Part shown: positions 42,524 through 52,777 of the stretch, one piece after another | Numbering within the stretch: the first letter of the stretch is position 1 | Layout of the letters: each line of letters starts with the position of its first letter | From: Adiantum capillus-veneris | Taxonomy: Eukaryota; Streptophyta; Polypodiopsida; Polypodiales; Pteridaceae | Assembly (NCBI GenBank): GCA_014529385.2 | Contig: CM043967.1 | Span: forward strand, 127,259,182-127,323,181 | Length of the DNA stretch: 64,000 nucleotides | Direction of reading: 5' to 3' | The notes under the pieces: model-generated | What the model was told of the DNA's origin: nothing | The model's input: only the letters and a program-made list of their open reading frames with translations | The model's database searches: none | Position numbers and translations under genes: made by a program

Positions 42524-43364
42524 ATGGGACCAAAGTTACATGTGATGTAGTATGTGTACGGCTGATGAGTGACTCTCGATGCTCCAAAATTGTAGTGATG
42601 AGAGTCGCAATGGAGAGCCCACACTTTGGCTGGGAGAGGAAAGTGTGTAGGTCTAAGTTATGGCTGAAAATGTGAGAGAAGCAAGTTCGGATTGGATCAA
42701 AAGCTGAGCACTCTAGTAGTGTGTGGTACTCAGACTCTCGAACTTGCAGTGAGCATAATGTGCACAGTCGATTTGACTCTTCTCCATTGCCCCAACGCCC
42801 TATCTCGCATCGAAGGAAATGGGAGCTAAGCCGAATTGCTGCGATAGTGCGTATCGCGGACAAGGGAATAGGCTCAAGCATGTAAGTGTGAGTACGGTTT
42901 CCTCTCTCAGCGAAGAACATGGTTTTGTAGTTGGGGGCAATATAGGTGGTGTAATGTATGAAGCGTGACCCACCGGATTTCTCCCAAGCCGTAATACATT
43001 GGCGTTGTAGAAAAGCTTCATTCACTTGAGAGTCAATTGAAGCATCATGTAGCAAGTGTAATGCATCCCATCTCCCAAACCACTTCTTTATGTCTTGCAT
43101 CCATCCCGTGCTCAAGATCTTGCTTTTATGCGTCTTTTGAACTTTTTTGCTTGCTTCCCATGCAATTGTAGGAAGTCGATGTGAGGGGTTTTGACGCATC
43201 TTTATCATGTACTCCACAACCCTTTCCATGCCCATAACCTCAATTGGAAGAGATCCCGACTCAAGAAGTAGGAGCATATATGGTGTTTGTGTCTTAACTT
43301 GGAGAAAGTTTGTAAGAAAACGCTTTTGGACATTCTCAAACTCTTTCCAAGTAGACTTTGAGAT
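42522..43364 (-). CDS. LINE-2 ORF2 C-terminal part
   Basis: Continues ORF2 beyond the copia-2 insertion. STWKEFENVQKRFL, GRWDALHLLHDASIDSQV and the zinc-finger-like CTLCSLQVRESEYHTLLEC are shared with LINE-1. The frame is open to its stop near 42522. The C-terminal finger is common in LINE ORF2 proteins and probably aids RNA/DNA binding in target-primed reverse transcription. Confidence 0.85.
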   Translation of the reverse strand: MSKSTWKEFENVQKRFLTNFLQVKTQTPYMLLLLESGSLPIEVMGMERVVEYMIKMRQNPSHRLPTIAWEASKKVQKTHKSKILSTGWMQDIKKWFGRWDALHLLHDASIDSQVNEAFLQRQCITAWEKSGGSRFIHYTTYIAPNYKTMFFAERGNRTHTYMLEPIPLSAIRTIAAIRLSSHFLRCEIGRWGNGEESNRLCTLCSLQVRESEYHTLLECSAFDPIRTCFSHIFSHNLDLHTFLSQPKCGLSIATLITTILEHRESLISRTHTTSHVTLVP

Positions 43365-43369
43365 GCTCC
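43365..43369. repeat. Target-site duplication GCTCC of copia-2
   Basis: GCTCC before the left LTR and again after the right LTR (48808-48812). Confidence 0.93.
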
Positions 43370-43510
43370 TGTTGGAGCTATATATGGCTCACTCTACTCA
43401 ACTTGGTCTCACCTATATATTTGTATCTTGTCCTCAATATGAATCAGTCTTTGGGAGCGTATATGGTGTGTCTCTTGTCTCGTCTCTCTCTTTCTCTCTA
43501 CATCTCAACA
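43370..43510 (+). repeat. Copia-2 5' LTR (141 bp)
   Basis: TGTTGGAGCT...CTCAACA. Unusually short. I find no difference from 48667-48807. Confidence 0.95.
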
Positions 43511-43522
43511 TGGTATCAGAGC
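43511..43522 (+). promoter_or_regulatory. Copia-2 primer-binding site
   Basis: TGGTATCAGAGC, exact initiator tRNA-Met site immediately after the LTR. Confidence 0.95.
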
Positions 43523-43878
43523 AGTAACGATCATGCGCCGATTCAATTCATGGTGAAAAAACAGTATGTGTATGCGATTTGCATGTAAGATTCAAAAATT
43601 GCTACAAATTTTATTTTTGAGCATTGATTCTTGTTAATTGTGGTTGTTTTGTGTTAAGAAGAATATGATTAGTGTTTTGTGTGACGTTTATTGCTAATCA
43701 ATCTAATCGTTGATTACGTTTTCTTGTTCATGACACCCTGAACTTCATCTCAATTTTTCTTGCTGTTCTGCTCAAAATTTGGAGAAACGGGAAAAGCGCA
43801 ATGGAGCGTAGCACAATGGCACTTTTCATCCAAAACTTGTTCGTCTCCTCGAGCTCTTCGATTTGAGTTCTAGGTTTG

Positions 43879-45309
43879 CGTCAATCGGAGTTCGCAGCAG
43901 AAAGTTATGCTGTTTTTACTGCAATTGAGCTTGACGCAGCTTTCTTCGTCCTACTTCTTCGTGAAGCGTCCGCGATCGTTTTTCTTATTTTGGCGTTAAC
44001 TTTTTCGAGAAGATTTAGCTTTTTGCTATTCATATTGTGTCCGTCAATCTTGCATCTCACGCCACTCTATTTTGAGGACTCTTTTATTATTAACGTCTCC
44101 TTTACCCTGCCGTTTTTGGGTGACGTCTCTTACATTTTTGGAAGTTCCTTGCGCATCCTTCTTACCTTTATCGTTGACAGAACGCAGTCCTCATATCTCT
44201 CTCATTCTCAATTGCGGCCTTCACCATATATGGTGTGCAAATTCTGCGATCTTATCTTATACGTCTTCTCGCAACAAGATATGGCTATGAATATTCTCGT
44301 CAACGGCTTTCCTTCTGGCCAGCGTTCTGTTCCTCCTTTCCAAGGTCAAGGTTTTCCAGGCTGGAAAGCAAAGATGTTGTTAATTCTTGAAGGCGATGAA
44401 CTCTCCGATGTTGTTCTTGGAAATCGTGTTTGTCCGCCTCAGCCTGTTGATACGGATAATGATAACGTGCTTATCACTGAAGGACCTATATTTGAAGATT
44501 GGAATGTTGCCTATACGGATTGGCAACGACGTGATAAAGCAGCTCGTCGGTATATTCTTTCTGCTCTTACTGATTCCCTTTTGCTTGATATGTACGAACT
44601 GCCTACTTCCCACGACGTATGGAAGTACCTTATTGCAAACTTTCAGAAGAAATCTGTCACAGAAATACTTTATTTGAGAGGGTTGCTTAACAAGTTACAA
44701 TATGAAGTTGGTACTGCCATGACGGGACATATTGAATCTTTCAAATCTATTATTAATCAACTTGCTGCTGGTGGTGATCCTGTTCCACAAAAGCAACTGA
44801 TTACACTTCTCCTTGATACGGTGAAGGACTCTTCTTATGATAACATTGTTACTATTCTCTCTAATAAAGATGGTCTTGATTTCGACCAAGCCTGCATGTC
44901 TTTAATTGAATACTCTCAACGTCAAGAACGTCGTAATGCTAGTCATGAAACAGCTATGATTTCACACGAGGAGACTGAGTCACAACAGATGGAACGGGCT
45001 TTTTATGCTCGAAGGCGTCCATTTCAACGAGGAAACCGCAGAGGTGGCCATCGCGATAATATTTTCTCTCGTCTCAAATTTCCTAATAAGCAATGTTCTT
45101 ACTGCAACAGAAATGGCCATACTGAAGATGATTGTTGGGCACGTCAATATGATGAAGAACACAATATTACCACAAAACAACCACGTTTATCTAGAGACTC
45201 TTCTTCTTCTTCTTGTGAATATTGTGGACGATCTGATCATCCCACTCATATGTGCTATAAGCGTCGATTCGACACAGATCGGAATAGAGCATATGCTACT
45301 GAACATTGA
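43879..45309 (+). CDS. gag: Copia-2 gag with two zinc knuckles
   Basis: The likely start is ATG 44281 (MAMNILVNGF), although the same frame is open about 135 codons upstream without an early ATG and encodes hydrophobic stretches (AIVFLILALTF, FLLFILCPSIL). Gag core: FPGWKAKMLLILEGDEL, TSHDVWKYL, TEILYLRGLLNKLQ, LLDTVKDSSYD. Two CCHC knuckles lie at about 45093-45140 (CSYCNRNGHTEDDC) and 45217-45255 (CEYCGRSDHPTHMC). The frame ends at TGA 45307-45309, 90 bp before the protease D-S-G in the same frame, so gag-pol fusion would require readthrough, or the TGA is a mutated CGA. Confidence 0.88.
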   Translation, partial: RQSEFAAESYAVFTAIELDAAFFVLLLREASAIVFLILALTFSRRFSFLLFILCPSILHLTPLYFEDSFIINVSFTLPFLGDVSYIFGSSLRILLTFIVDRTQSSYLSHSQLRPSPYMVCKFCDLILYVFSQQDMAMNILVNGFPSGQRSVPPFQGQGFPGWKAKMLLILEGDELSDVVLGNRVCPPQPVDTDNDNVLITEGPIFEDWNVAYTDWQRRDKAARRYILSALTDSLLLDMYELPTSHDVWKYLIANFQKKSVTEILYLRGLLNKLQYEVGTAMTGHIESFKSIINQLAAGGDPVPQKQLITLLLDTVKDSSYDNIVTILSNKDGLDFDQACMSLIEYSQRQERRNASHETAMISHEETESQQMERAFYARRRPFQRGNRRGGHRDNIFSRLKFPNKQCSYCNRNGHTEDDCWARQYDEEHNITTKQPRLSRDSSSSSCEYCGRSDHPTHMCYKRRFDTDRNRAYATEH

Positions 45310-46368
45310 AACAACATTGTACCAGAAACAAGCTGCGTCCTATGTTCAGTTGCTCCAGACAGAATACTTCATGTACGCGATGGATCACTTTTTATTGTCG
45401 ATTCTGGTGCTACAGGAAATATGACATATCAGTCTAAGTGGCTTCATAACTATCATCCACTGCCAGTTCAACGTGTTGTTTATCTTGCCGATGATACTAC
45501 TTGTCAAGTAAAGGGTATTGGAGACTTATATCTTGGTACCTTATCTTCTTCCACTCGAATTTTGCGAGGAGTATTACATGTACCAGATCTTCAACGTAAT
45601 CTTCTTTCAGTTGCTAGACTTGTTGATCTTGGTCTGTTTGTTGGATTTGATCATACCAAATGCCGAATTGAGAAAGATGGACAGACTATAGCCACTGCTC
45701 CTCGAAATGGTGATTTGTTTGAACTCTCTCTCAACGATGCTGTAGCAAATGTTGTCACTACTCCAGGTGATCATGATTGCAAAGTATGGCATCACCGTTT
45801 TGTTCATGCTGATTTCTCAAAACTCCTTGATCTTCAACGTCGTGATCTTGTTCATGGCATGGATCTTAAAGCCCATCCTCATATGGGAATTTGTGAATTT
45901 TGTGCTCTTGGGAAACACAATCGCAAACCCTTTCCTCTTTCAAATACAACTCATTCTCATGACATATTGGATCTTGTTCATACTAATATATGTGGACCTC
46001 TACCTTCTTCGAGATCACAATATCGCTACTTCATTACTTTCATTGATTATTTCTCAAGGTATACGACTGTATTTCTACTTAGACAAAAATCTGAAGCCTT
46101 ATCTGTTTTCAAACAATTCCACAAGGCTGCGGAACTTCAAACTAGTCGTCGCCTTAAGAAGCTTCGTAGTGACAATGGAGGCGAATATGTTTCTCGAGAG
46201 TTTGTGAGTTACTGTGCTGACAGTGGAATTCATCATGAACACACTATTCCATATTCGCCTCAACAGAACGGTGTTGCTGAACGAAAGAATCGCACTATTC
46301 TCAATGCTGTAAGATGTATGCTGATTCATTCTGCCTTATCATCTTCCTACTACTGCACCCTCTGGTAA
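45310..46368 (+). pseudogene. pol: Copia-2 protease and integrase
   Basis: Same frame as gag. Protease active site VDSGATGNM at about 45397. GAG-pre-integrase with KVWHHRFVHADFSKL and CEFCALGKH. Integrase: VHTNICGP near 45976-45999 has Asn (45985-45987) where copia integrases have the first catalytic Asp; the second Asp (RSDNGGEY) and the Glu (GVAERKNR) are kept. The frame ends at 46366-46368; a short deletion joins SSSYYC to the PSGKIPITAW block in another frame. Confidence 0.9.
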
Positions 46369-48418
46369 GATACCCATCACAGCATGGACAGGTGACATTC
46401 CTTCTGTATCTCATTTTCGAACCTTTGGATGTATTGCTTATATTCATGTTCCCAAAGAAACACGAACAAAGCTTGATGCTCCTGGTCTTAAAGTTATTTT
46501 TATTGGATATTCTGACACTTCCAAAGGCTACAAATTCTATGACCCTTCCTCCAAGAAAGTAATTGTGAATCGTGATGCTACTTTTAACGAACAGCTTATG
46601 GGAGGCTCATGGTCCATGGATGATTCTGATGATACTAAATCATTGCTTCAAGCTTTTCCATTTCTTTCAGAAGATGAAACTCTTCCTATAGAGCAACTTT
46701 CCTCTTCACGACCATCCATTCCGAATGTCGCCAATGATGATATTGATATTTTTGTTGATCTGCCTATTGATTTTGAACATGGCTCATGTCATGTTTATGA
46801 TGACGATATTGCTGATAATGCTTTTTCTACTTCCGAAGATCCAGTTACTTATGATGAAGCTATTTCTTCACCACAAAAGGATCAATGGCAAGAGGCTATG
46901 GAAGCAGAGTACGATTCTCTTATCTCTAAAGGTACATGGATACTAACTGAATTACCTCCTGGTCATACAGCTATTAAATGTAAGTGGGTGTATAAGACAA
47001 AAGTAAAAGCAGATGGATCTTTTGACAAGTTCAAGGCGCGTTTAGTTGCAAAAGGTTATTCCCAAGTAGCTGGTGTTGATTATCAAGAGACTTTTTCACC
47101 AGTTGTTCGCATTACAAGTGTTCGAGTTTTATTGGCATTTGCTGTTCAATTTGATTTAGAAGCTCATCAAATGGATGTGCGAACTGCTTTTCTTAATGGT
47201 GACTTGGAAGAGGAAATTTATATGGAACAACCAAAAGGGTTTGTTATTCCAGGTAAAGAAGACCTTGTTGCTCAACTCCATAAGGCACTATATGGTCTCA
47301 AACAAGCTTCGCGAGCCTGGTATACAAAATTTGATCTTTTTCTCATCTCTAAAGGATTCATCTCTTGCTCGTCAGACCCAAACTTATACATAAAACGCCA
47401 AGGTAGCAGTTTTGTGATTCTTGCTCTTTATGTGGATGATACCATCCTTGTTTCCAATGATTTGGGATTTCTTCAGCAAGTGAAAAAGTTATTGTCTTCT
47501 GCATTTGATATGGTGGATCTTGGAGAGATTCACTCGTGTCTTGGCATTCAAATCCAACGGAACCGTACAAAAGGTATTTTATTCCTTCGACAGTCAAAGT
47601 TTATTGCAGATACTATTCAAAAATTTGGTATGGAATCTGCACATTCAGCCAACACACCTTGTCTTGCAAGCTCTACGAAGAACACTTCTGACAATGGCGG
47701 TCAACTTGTTACAAATCAACCTTATGCTAACTTGATTGGATGTCTTCAGTTTGTTGGCATGAACACTCGTCCTGATATTTTGTTTGCTGCTAATTATCTT
47801 GGACAACATCTTGCATGTCCTTCTCTTAAGCATTGGTCTGCTGCAAAGCGTGTGTTGAAATACTTGAAAGGCACTACAGATTTTGGTTTAGTCTATCGAC
47901 GACAACTCACATCGGATTCTATGCAATCTCTTTCTCTTTTGGGTTACACAGATGCAGACTGGGCAAGCTCACATTTATCTATGCGATCTACTAGTGGAAA
48001 TTGCTTCTTTATAAATGGTTGTCTTGTTTCTTGGACTAGCAAGAAACAACGTTGTGTTGCAGTTTCTACGACTGAGTCAGAATATGTTGCGGCATCACTT
48101 GCAGCTCGTGAGTTGATTTGGCTTCGACAAATGCTAGTTGATATTGGTCACTCTCCTCTTTCTAGCACACCCTTGCGGTGTGACAACCAAAGTGCTATTA
48201 GTCTTGCAAAAGACTATGTTCAACATAATAAGTCAAAGCACATTGCTGTCCATTATCATTATGTCAGGTATGAAGTACGCAAAGGAACCATTATGGTTGA
48301 ACACTGTCCAAGTGACCAGATGATTGCAGACATTTTGACTAAAGGCCTCAACGAGTCACGTTTCATCCTCTTGCGCTCGGAGCTTGGAGTTGCTTCGACC
48401 TCACTCTTTCTAGATTAG
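46364..48418 (+). pseudogene. pol: Copia-2 integrase C-terminus, RT and RNase H
   Basis: Long open frame continuing after the frameshift. FIGYSDTSKGYKFYDP is the integrase C-terminal block. RT: KCKWVYKTKVKADG, RLVAKGYSQVAGVDYQETFS, MDVRTAFLNGDLEEEIYM, KALYGLKQASRAWY and the catalytic LYVDDTILVS. RNase H: GYTDADWASSHLSMRSTSG, TTESEYVAAS and CDNQSAISLA. RT and RNase H catalytic motifs are intact, and 46565-48418 runs 617 codons without a stop. Confidence 0.93.
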
Positions 48419-48657
48419 CTTCTTTGCTATTGTAATAGCTTTGTACATATGACATTGTAATCTTTTAGGTACCATGCACTATGCACACTCCACATTTGCA
48501 CATTGTGATCTCTAAGTCACTTGAATATTTGTACATAGATGCACAATTCACTTTCACATCATCATCGCTGGTTCATATTTTCACATTGTATAGGGGCTTG
48601 GGTTTTTCCCTTGAACTCCCCAAGGGTTTTTTCATCCAAAGCTAGAGACCTTTGTTT
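48419..48657 (+). other. Copia-2 3' untranslated segment
   Basis: T-rich non-coding sequence between pol and the polypurine tract. Confidence 0.7.
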
Positions 48658-48666
48658 GAGTGGGGG
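48658..48666 (+). promoter_or_regulatory. Copia-2 polypurine tract
   Basis: GAGTGGGGG immediately before the 3' LTR. Confidence 0.8.
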
Positions 48667-48807
48667 TGTTGGAGCTATATATGGCTCACTCTACTCAACT
48701 TGGTCTCACCTATATATTTGTATCTTGTCCTCAATATGAATCAGTCTTTGGGAGCGTATATGGTGTGTCTCTTGTCTCGTCTCTCTCTTTCTCTCTACAT
48801 CTCAACA
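48667..48807 (+). repeat. Copia-2 3' LTR (141 bp)
   Basis: Identical by eye to the 5' LTR; followed by GCTCC. Confidence 0.95.
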
Positions 48808-50337
48808 GCTCCCACCCCACACTTCAACTCCATAAAGAAGAACCGGTGTCACCAATGCATCAAAAAGATACTTCTTGAGAACCCAACACTTGATGTTTCC
48901 CGCATTACACATGTTCTCAAATGCATAATATGCTCTCTTTCCCGCTTCCAAACGACGCATAGCACATTCATGCCACTTGTGATTGGATGGAACCTCAAGG
49001 CCAAGGTACTTAAAGCTCTCAACAACTTCAAGTGTCTCGTTGTTGTACACAATGCATGGCTTCTCCTTATGGTTGGTTTTCACAAGCATAACCTTTGTTT
49101 TGGATTCATTTACAATCAGCCCACTATGCAAGCAAAAGTTCTCAAGGACAACCATAAGCTTTTGTGCATCTTCTAAAGTGTGTGCTAGAAGCACTACATC
49201 ATCCGCATACAACAAAAGCATGATTACCGCATTGCAAATAGTGACCTCTTCAATGCCTTCTTCTTGCATAAAGTCAAGTACCATTTGTTCCAATTGATCG
49301 ATGCATAGACCAAAGAGAGTTGGTGACAATGGACATCCTTGTTTAACCCCAATAGTGCTTACAAAAATTTCTGAAATTTCTCTTCCCATGCGCAATTGAC
49401 AAATCACCTTCTCATAGATTCGAGAAACCGCAAGCATAAACTCACTTGGCACTTGGAGTTCTTCCATCCTTCTCCACAAATTGTTACATGGAATCATATC
49501 AAAGGCTTTCTTAAAGTCCACAAAACAACAATACAATCGCTTGCCTTTCAACCGACTTTCCTCCATGAGAACACGAAGAGTGACAAGATGATCAATGGTG
49601 CTATGGCATCGATGAAAACCCACTTGTCCCTTTGCACGCTTGTCATTCTCTTCAGCCCAATCACTCAATTTCATCTCCATTATGCACCCAAATAACTTTG
49701 CCATAAGAGACCCAATCATTATAGTCCAGTAGTTGCTTACATTCTTTACATCCCCTCCTTTATGCAAAGGCTTAACCCAATTAGTACTCCAATCATAAGG
49801 CATACCATGTTGAAGTGCAAGGTTGAACATATCACACATCCACTCATGGGTAAAATTTCCCGTCCATTTGATCATCTCCGGCTTGATACCTTGAAGATCT
49901 CCCGCTTTGCGAGTGGCCAACTTTTCAAGCCCACCGCATACATCCTCAATAGTAAAAAAAGACGGCATACATGGGAGTGAACCATAAAATGGCATTTTTT
50001 CAGTATTTTCTTGCTCATATAATTGCCTACAATGTGTGTACATATCCACTAGACTCAAGTTACCAAAATTCTCAACCCGCTTGCCTCTCAAGTTTCTCCA
50101 AAATCTTCCACATGCATGTGCCTTTTCTTGGATTTGAAATTCTTGTTGCTTTACTTCCCATCTTCTTCTCTTCTTTTGAATCAATGCCTTGTATGTATGC
50201 AAATGACTTTGATAGTTGTCTTTATCCATAGTTGCATCAAGCTTTATCAAGGACTTTCGAGCATCTTGACATTCTTTATCAAACCACCTTTTGCGTGATC
50301 TATCTTTGTTGATACCATGGAGATGCTTTATGGCAAA
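48808..50337 (-). CDS. LINE-2 ORF2: reverse transcriptase part
   Basis: Read downward from 50337. After a connecting region come KPLHKGGDVKNVSNY, GQVGFHRCHSTIDHLVTL, YCCFVDFKKAFDMIP, GVKQGCPLSPTLFGLCID and the catalytic YADDVVLLAHTLEDAQK at about 49215-49180, then FKYLGLEVPSNHKWH and TPVLLYGVEVWGGS where copia-2 cuts in. The frame is the same as that of the endonuclease, separated by one TGA at 50338-50340. Confidence 0.92.
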
Positions 50338-51357
50338 TCATTCTTCCGCACAAGAACAAATAGCTTTCTTGAAAGCTTCCCATTTAGTTTCCAATGGTGC
50401 ATCACATTGAAGCTTTGTCATCCATAATTTTTGCTCAACCATTTCAATGTACATTGGTGTCCGTTTGAAATCCATACATAGTGATAACTTCTCTTTCCTT
50501 TGGCTGAGATTATCATGCTTAGTTGCTTCTCCACATGAAAGGTCAATACATAAGGTGCGATGGTCGGATTCCGGGGTCCATTGACCAAACATAAAACTCT
50601 TTATGCGATACATGATGGCTTCAGAGAGTAGCATATAGTCAATCACACTATCCCCATTATGTCTTCTACATGTAAATCCATTGGTTCCACTCCACAAAGA
50701 TACACCATTGGCAATGAGCATACCCGTGCTATTACACATGTGTAAAAGTAACTTTCCATAGTGATCCGGCTCTTTCTCATCCATTGAAGTACGATCATAC
50801 AAGTGAACTTCCTCCAACTCCCTTGAAATGTATGGCATATCAAATTGTTGAGTATCATGTTGAAATGTTTTTGTGCGAGCATTCATATCCCCAAATACAA
50901 TAACATCACCTTCACCTTTGAAATAAGCAATGTCCTCTTCCAAATCAGAAAATGGTTGATCTCTATCCATGCAAGTATAAAAGGGAGAATCATGATGAGG
51001 AATGTAGCAACCGGCTACAAAAATGGGTGCTCTTTTTGGTGTCATAATTTTCAGCCATACATAACGTTTGTACTTGTCATTTTTCACAATTGATACAAAA
51101 TCTTCCAATCCTTTCTTAACCATACATGCTAACCCTCCTTGTCCTCTTCGTTGCTTGAGATTCTTTGACCACATCAATGAATGTACATTGTAATCCTCCA
51201 AGCCGTTAATCCTTTGTGTATCATGCTCCCAAGTTTCAACAAGAAGTACAACATCGGCTTTGCTTGTTAGTTCATCAATGCCAACCCCCGCATTCCATGG
51301 GTATCCATTACAATTCCAAAAGCATATTTTCAATTGTAACTCGGTCTCATAGGTCAC
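50338..51357 (-). CDS. LINE-2 ORF2: APE-type endonuclease
   Basis: AP-endonuclease-like domain: FWNCNG (Asn), VVLLVETWEHD (catalytic Glu), GCYIPHHDSPFY, VIVFGDMNARTK (Asp/Asn), SVIDYMLLSE and the final SDHRTL (Asp-His). It nicks target DNA for target-primed reverse transcription. There is no ATG before the first motif: the frame runs back to ORF1's TAG at 51364-51366, and the first possible codon is GTG at 51357. It ends at TGA 50338-50340, probably a mutated CGA, after which RT continues in the same frame. Confidence 0.9.
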   Translation of the reverse strand: MTYETELQLKICFWNCNGYPWNAGVGIDELTSKADVVLLVETWEHDTQRINGLEDYNVHSLMWSKNLKQRRGQGGLACMVKKGLEDFVSIVKNDKYKRYVWLKIMTPKRAPIFVAGCYIPHHDSPFYTCMDRDQPFSDLEEDIAYFKGEGDVIVFGDMNARTKTFQHDTQQFDMPYISRELEEVHLYDRTSMDEKEPDHYGKLLLHMCNSTGMLIANGVSLWSGTNGFTCRRHNGDSVIDYMLLSEAIMYRIKSFMFGQWTPESDHRTLCIDLSCGEATKHDNLSQRKEKLSLCMDFKRTPMYIEMVEQKLWMTKLQCDAPLETKWEAFKKAICSCAEE

Positions 51358-51363
51358 GCATCC

Positions 51364-52188
51364 CTATTTGCTTGAGAGACTTGCCTTCTCCTTGGGCACA
51401 TTTTCTTCATGAGAGATTTCCTTGTTTTTATTATTCTTTTCCTCATATGCCTTGCGACGCATATTTTGTTGCTTAATAGTGCGATCTTCACATACAAAAC
51501 ATTTTGTATTCCTCAAATAGATCCAACTATTATCAAGGATAATCTTTCGCTTGGTCTCATCCGGCATGGTGCATACAATTGGCCGTTCTCCCGAGCGAGG
51601 AGCTCCTTGCTTCCCCACTCTATGTGCTCCATAGACCATAACTCCGGACATGCCAAAGTGGGTTTTGAAGAAATCTTCAATAACAATGGCAAGAGAAGGA
51701 GGTGTCTCTAACTTCTCTTCGGGAATTCCACGAATAACAATGTTCTTGGAACGTCGCTCCCGTTCCTTCAACTCCTCCACATCTACATTCTCAACATTCT
51801 TTGCTTGAACCATAGCTTGCATGAGTGAGGAATTAGAAACCACATTGCTACCACATACATCAGCCCAAGACTTGTTTGTGCATACATTTTTCATGTCGCA
51901 TACATCCCGGCTCATAGTGTCAAATTTCTCCTCTTTCAATACATGGTCATGCTCTACTTTGCTCATCCGCTCCTTCAAAGCATTCAAGTCCACAAGAGAG
52001 CGTTTACATTCCTTGAATTCCTCTTCAAGTTGCATCAAACGTGTTGTTTGCATCTCAAGTGTCCTCTTGAGATTCTCTTTCTCAACCACAAGTACCCTTA
52101 GTGTGCCATTCTCCATTGCAAGTGCTCGTAAGTCTTCGCCTTGTTTGTTTACGGTCTCTTGCAATGATACCAAGTACGCCATGATCAT
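51364..52188 (-). CDS. LINE-2 ORF1: coiled coil and RRM-like protein
   Basis: Start set at ATG 52188 (MIMAYLVSL); the frame upstream is GA-tract sequence. 274 codons. Residues about 15-110 are heptad-rich (coiled coil). At about 145-240, RRSKNIVIRGIPEEK, VYGAHRVGKQG, RPIVCTMPDETKRKIIL and LRNTKCFVCEDRT resemble the RRM-like/basic C-terminal domain of L1/CR1/Tx1-type ORF1 proteins. The usual plant L1 ORF1 (DUF4283 plus CCHC) is not present. Presumed RNA-binding chaperone of the LINE RNP. Confidence 0.78.
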   Translation of the reverse strand: MIMAYLVSLQETVNKQGEDLRALAMENGTLRVLVVEKENLKRTLEMQTTRLMQLEEEFKECKRSLVDLNALKERMSKVEHDHVLKEEKFDTMSRDVCDMKNVCTNKSWADVCGSNVVSNSSLMQAMVQAKNVENVDVEELKERERRSKNIVIRGIPEEKLETPPSLAIVIEDFFKTHFGMSGVMVYGAHRVGKQGAPRSGERPIVCTMPDETKRKIILDNSWIYLRNTKCFVCEDRTIKQQNMRRKAYEEKNNKNKEISHEENVPKEKASLSSK

Positions 52189-52215
52189 GGTTTCCGATGT
52201 CGTTGGTTGGGTGGT

Positions 52216-52216
<1 letters not shown>

Positions 52217-52266
<50 letters not shown>

Positions 52267-52292
52267 TATATATATAGAGAGAGAGAGAGGGG
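52217..52292. repeat. (GA)n with TA interruptions at LINE-2 5' end
   Basis: About 42 bp of GA, a TA run, more GA, then G-rich sequence. It marks the left edge of the continuing CACTA-1. Confidence 0.95.
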
Positions 52293-52738
52293 GGAAATGA
52301 CACTTGAAGGCTGATGCCCTTTGAAATGATGTACACAGTGCACACAATCTCTTTTCTACTGTGAAAAGATGTTAAATGAACGGTGAAAATATCTAATGTG
52401 AAAAGATGTTAAGATGCTATGAAATGCTACAACTAGAGAAGAGGCAAAGGGGTTTTGTCCACTATCATGTAGACGTTAAACGAACGGTGAAAAGATCTAC
52501 TGTGAAAAGATGTTAAGATGCTGTGAATGCTACAGCTAGAGAAGAGGCAAAGGAGTTTTTTCCACTACATGCACTATCATGTAGATGTGGGTGTGTAGAT
52601 TTCTTGTACCCACGAATATAGGCATTGACCAATAAAGACAAGATTATAACCCGGTGGTTCTGATCTCCGTGCACCTCTAGACCAAGGTGTGCGGGGATTG
52701 GACATGACTAGAGAATTTGAGGTAGTTTACAGTGTGAA

Positions 52739-52777
<39 letters not shown>

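Larger units (their letters stand above)
43370..48807 (+). mobile_element. Copia-2: young Ty1/copia element
   Basis: 5438 bp with two 141-bp LTRs that read identical by eye, TSD GCTCC, a PBS directly after the 5' LTR, gag and pol, and a polypurine tract. The most recent insertion of this nest. Despite its youth it has a TGA between gag and protease, a small frame-shifting deletion in integrase near 46350, and a mutated integrase catalytic residue. Confidence 0.95.
42491..52216 (-). mobile_element. LINE-2: near full-length non-LTR retrotransposon
   Basis: Minus-strand LINE with ORF1 (coiled coil, RRM-like), ORF2 (APE endonuclease, RT, CCHC finger), a 3' UTR hairpin and a GATA tail. It is flanked on both sides by GA microsatellites inside CACTA-1. 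Interrupted in ORF2 by copia-2 (43370-48807). About 4.3 kb without the insertion. Stops at 50338-50340 and possibly at the ORF1/ORF2 junction. Confidence 0.92.

Noticed and set aside
43876-44280. Envelope-like protein in copia-2
   Set aside because: The hydrophobic stretch precedes gag, lacks an ATG and a signal-peptide arrangement; env genes lie after pol.
45307-45309. Programmed stop readthrough between copia-2 gag and pol
   Set aside because: The context is not a known readthrough motif and the TGA is one transition from CGA; kept only as a note under the element.
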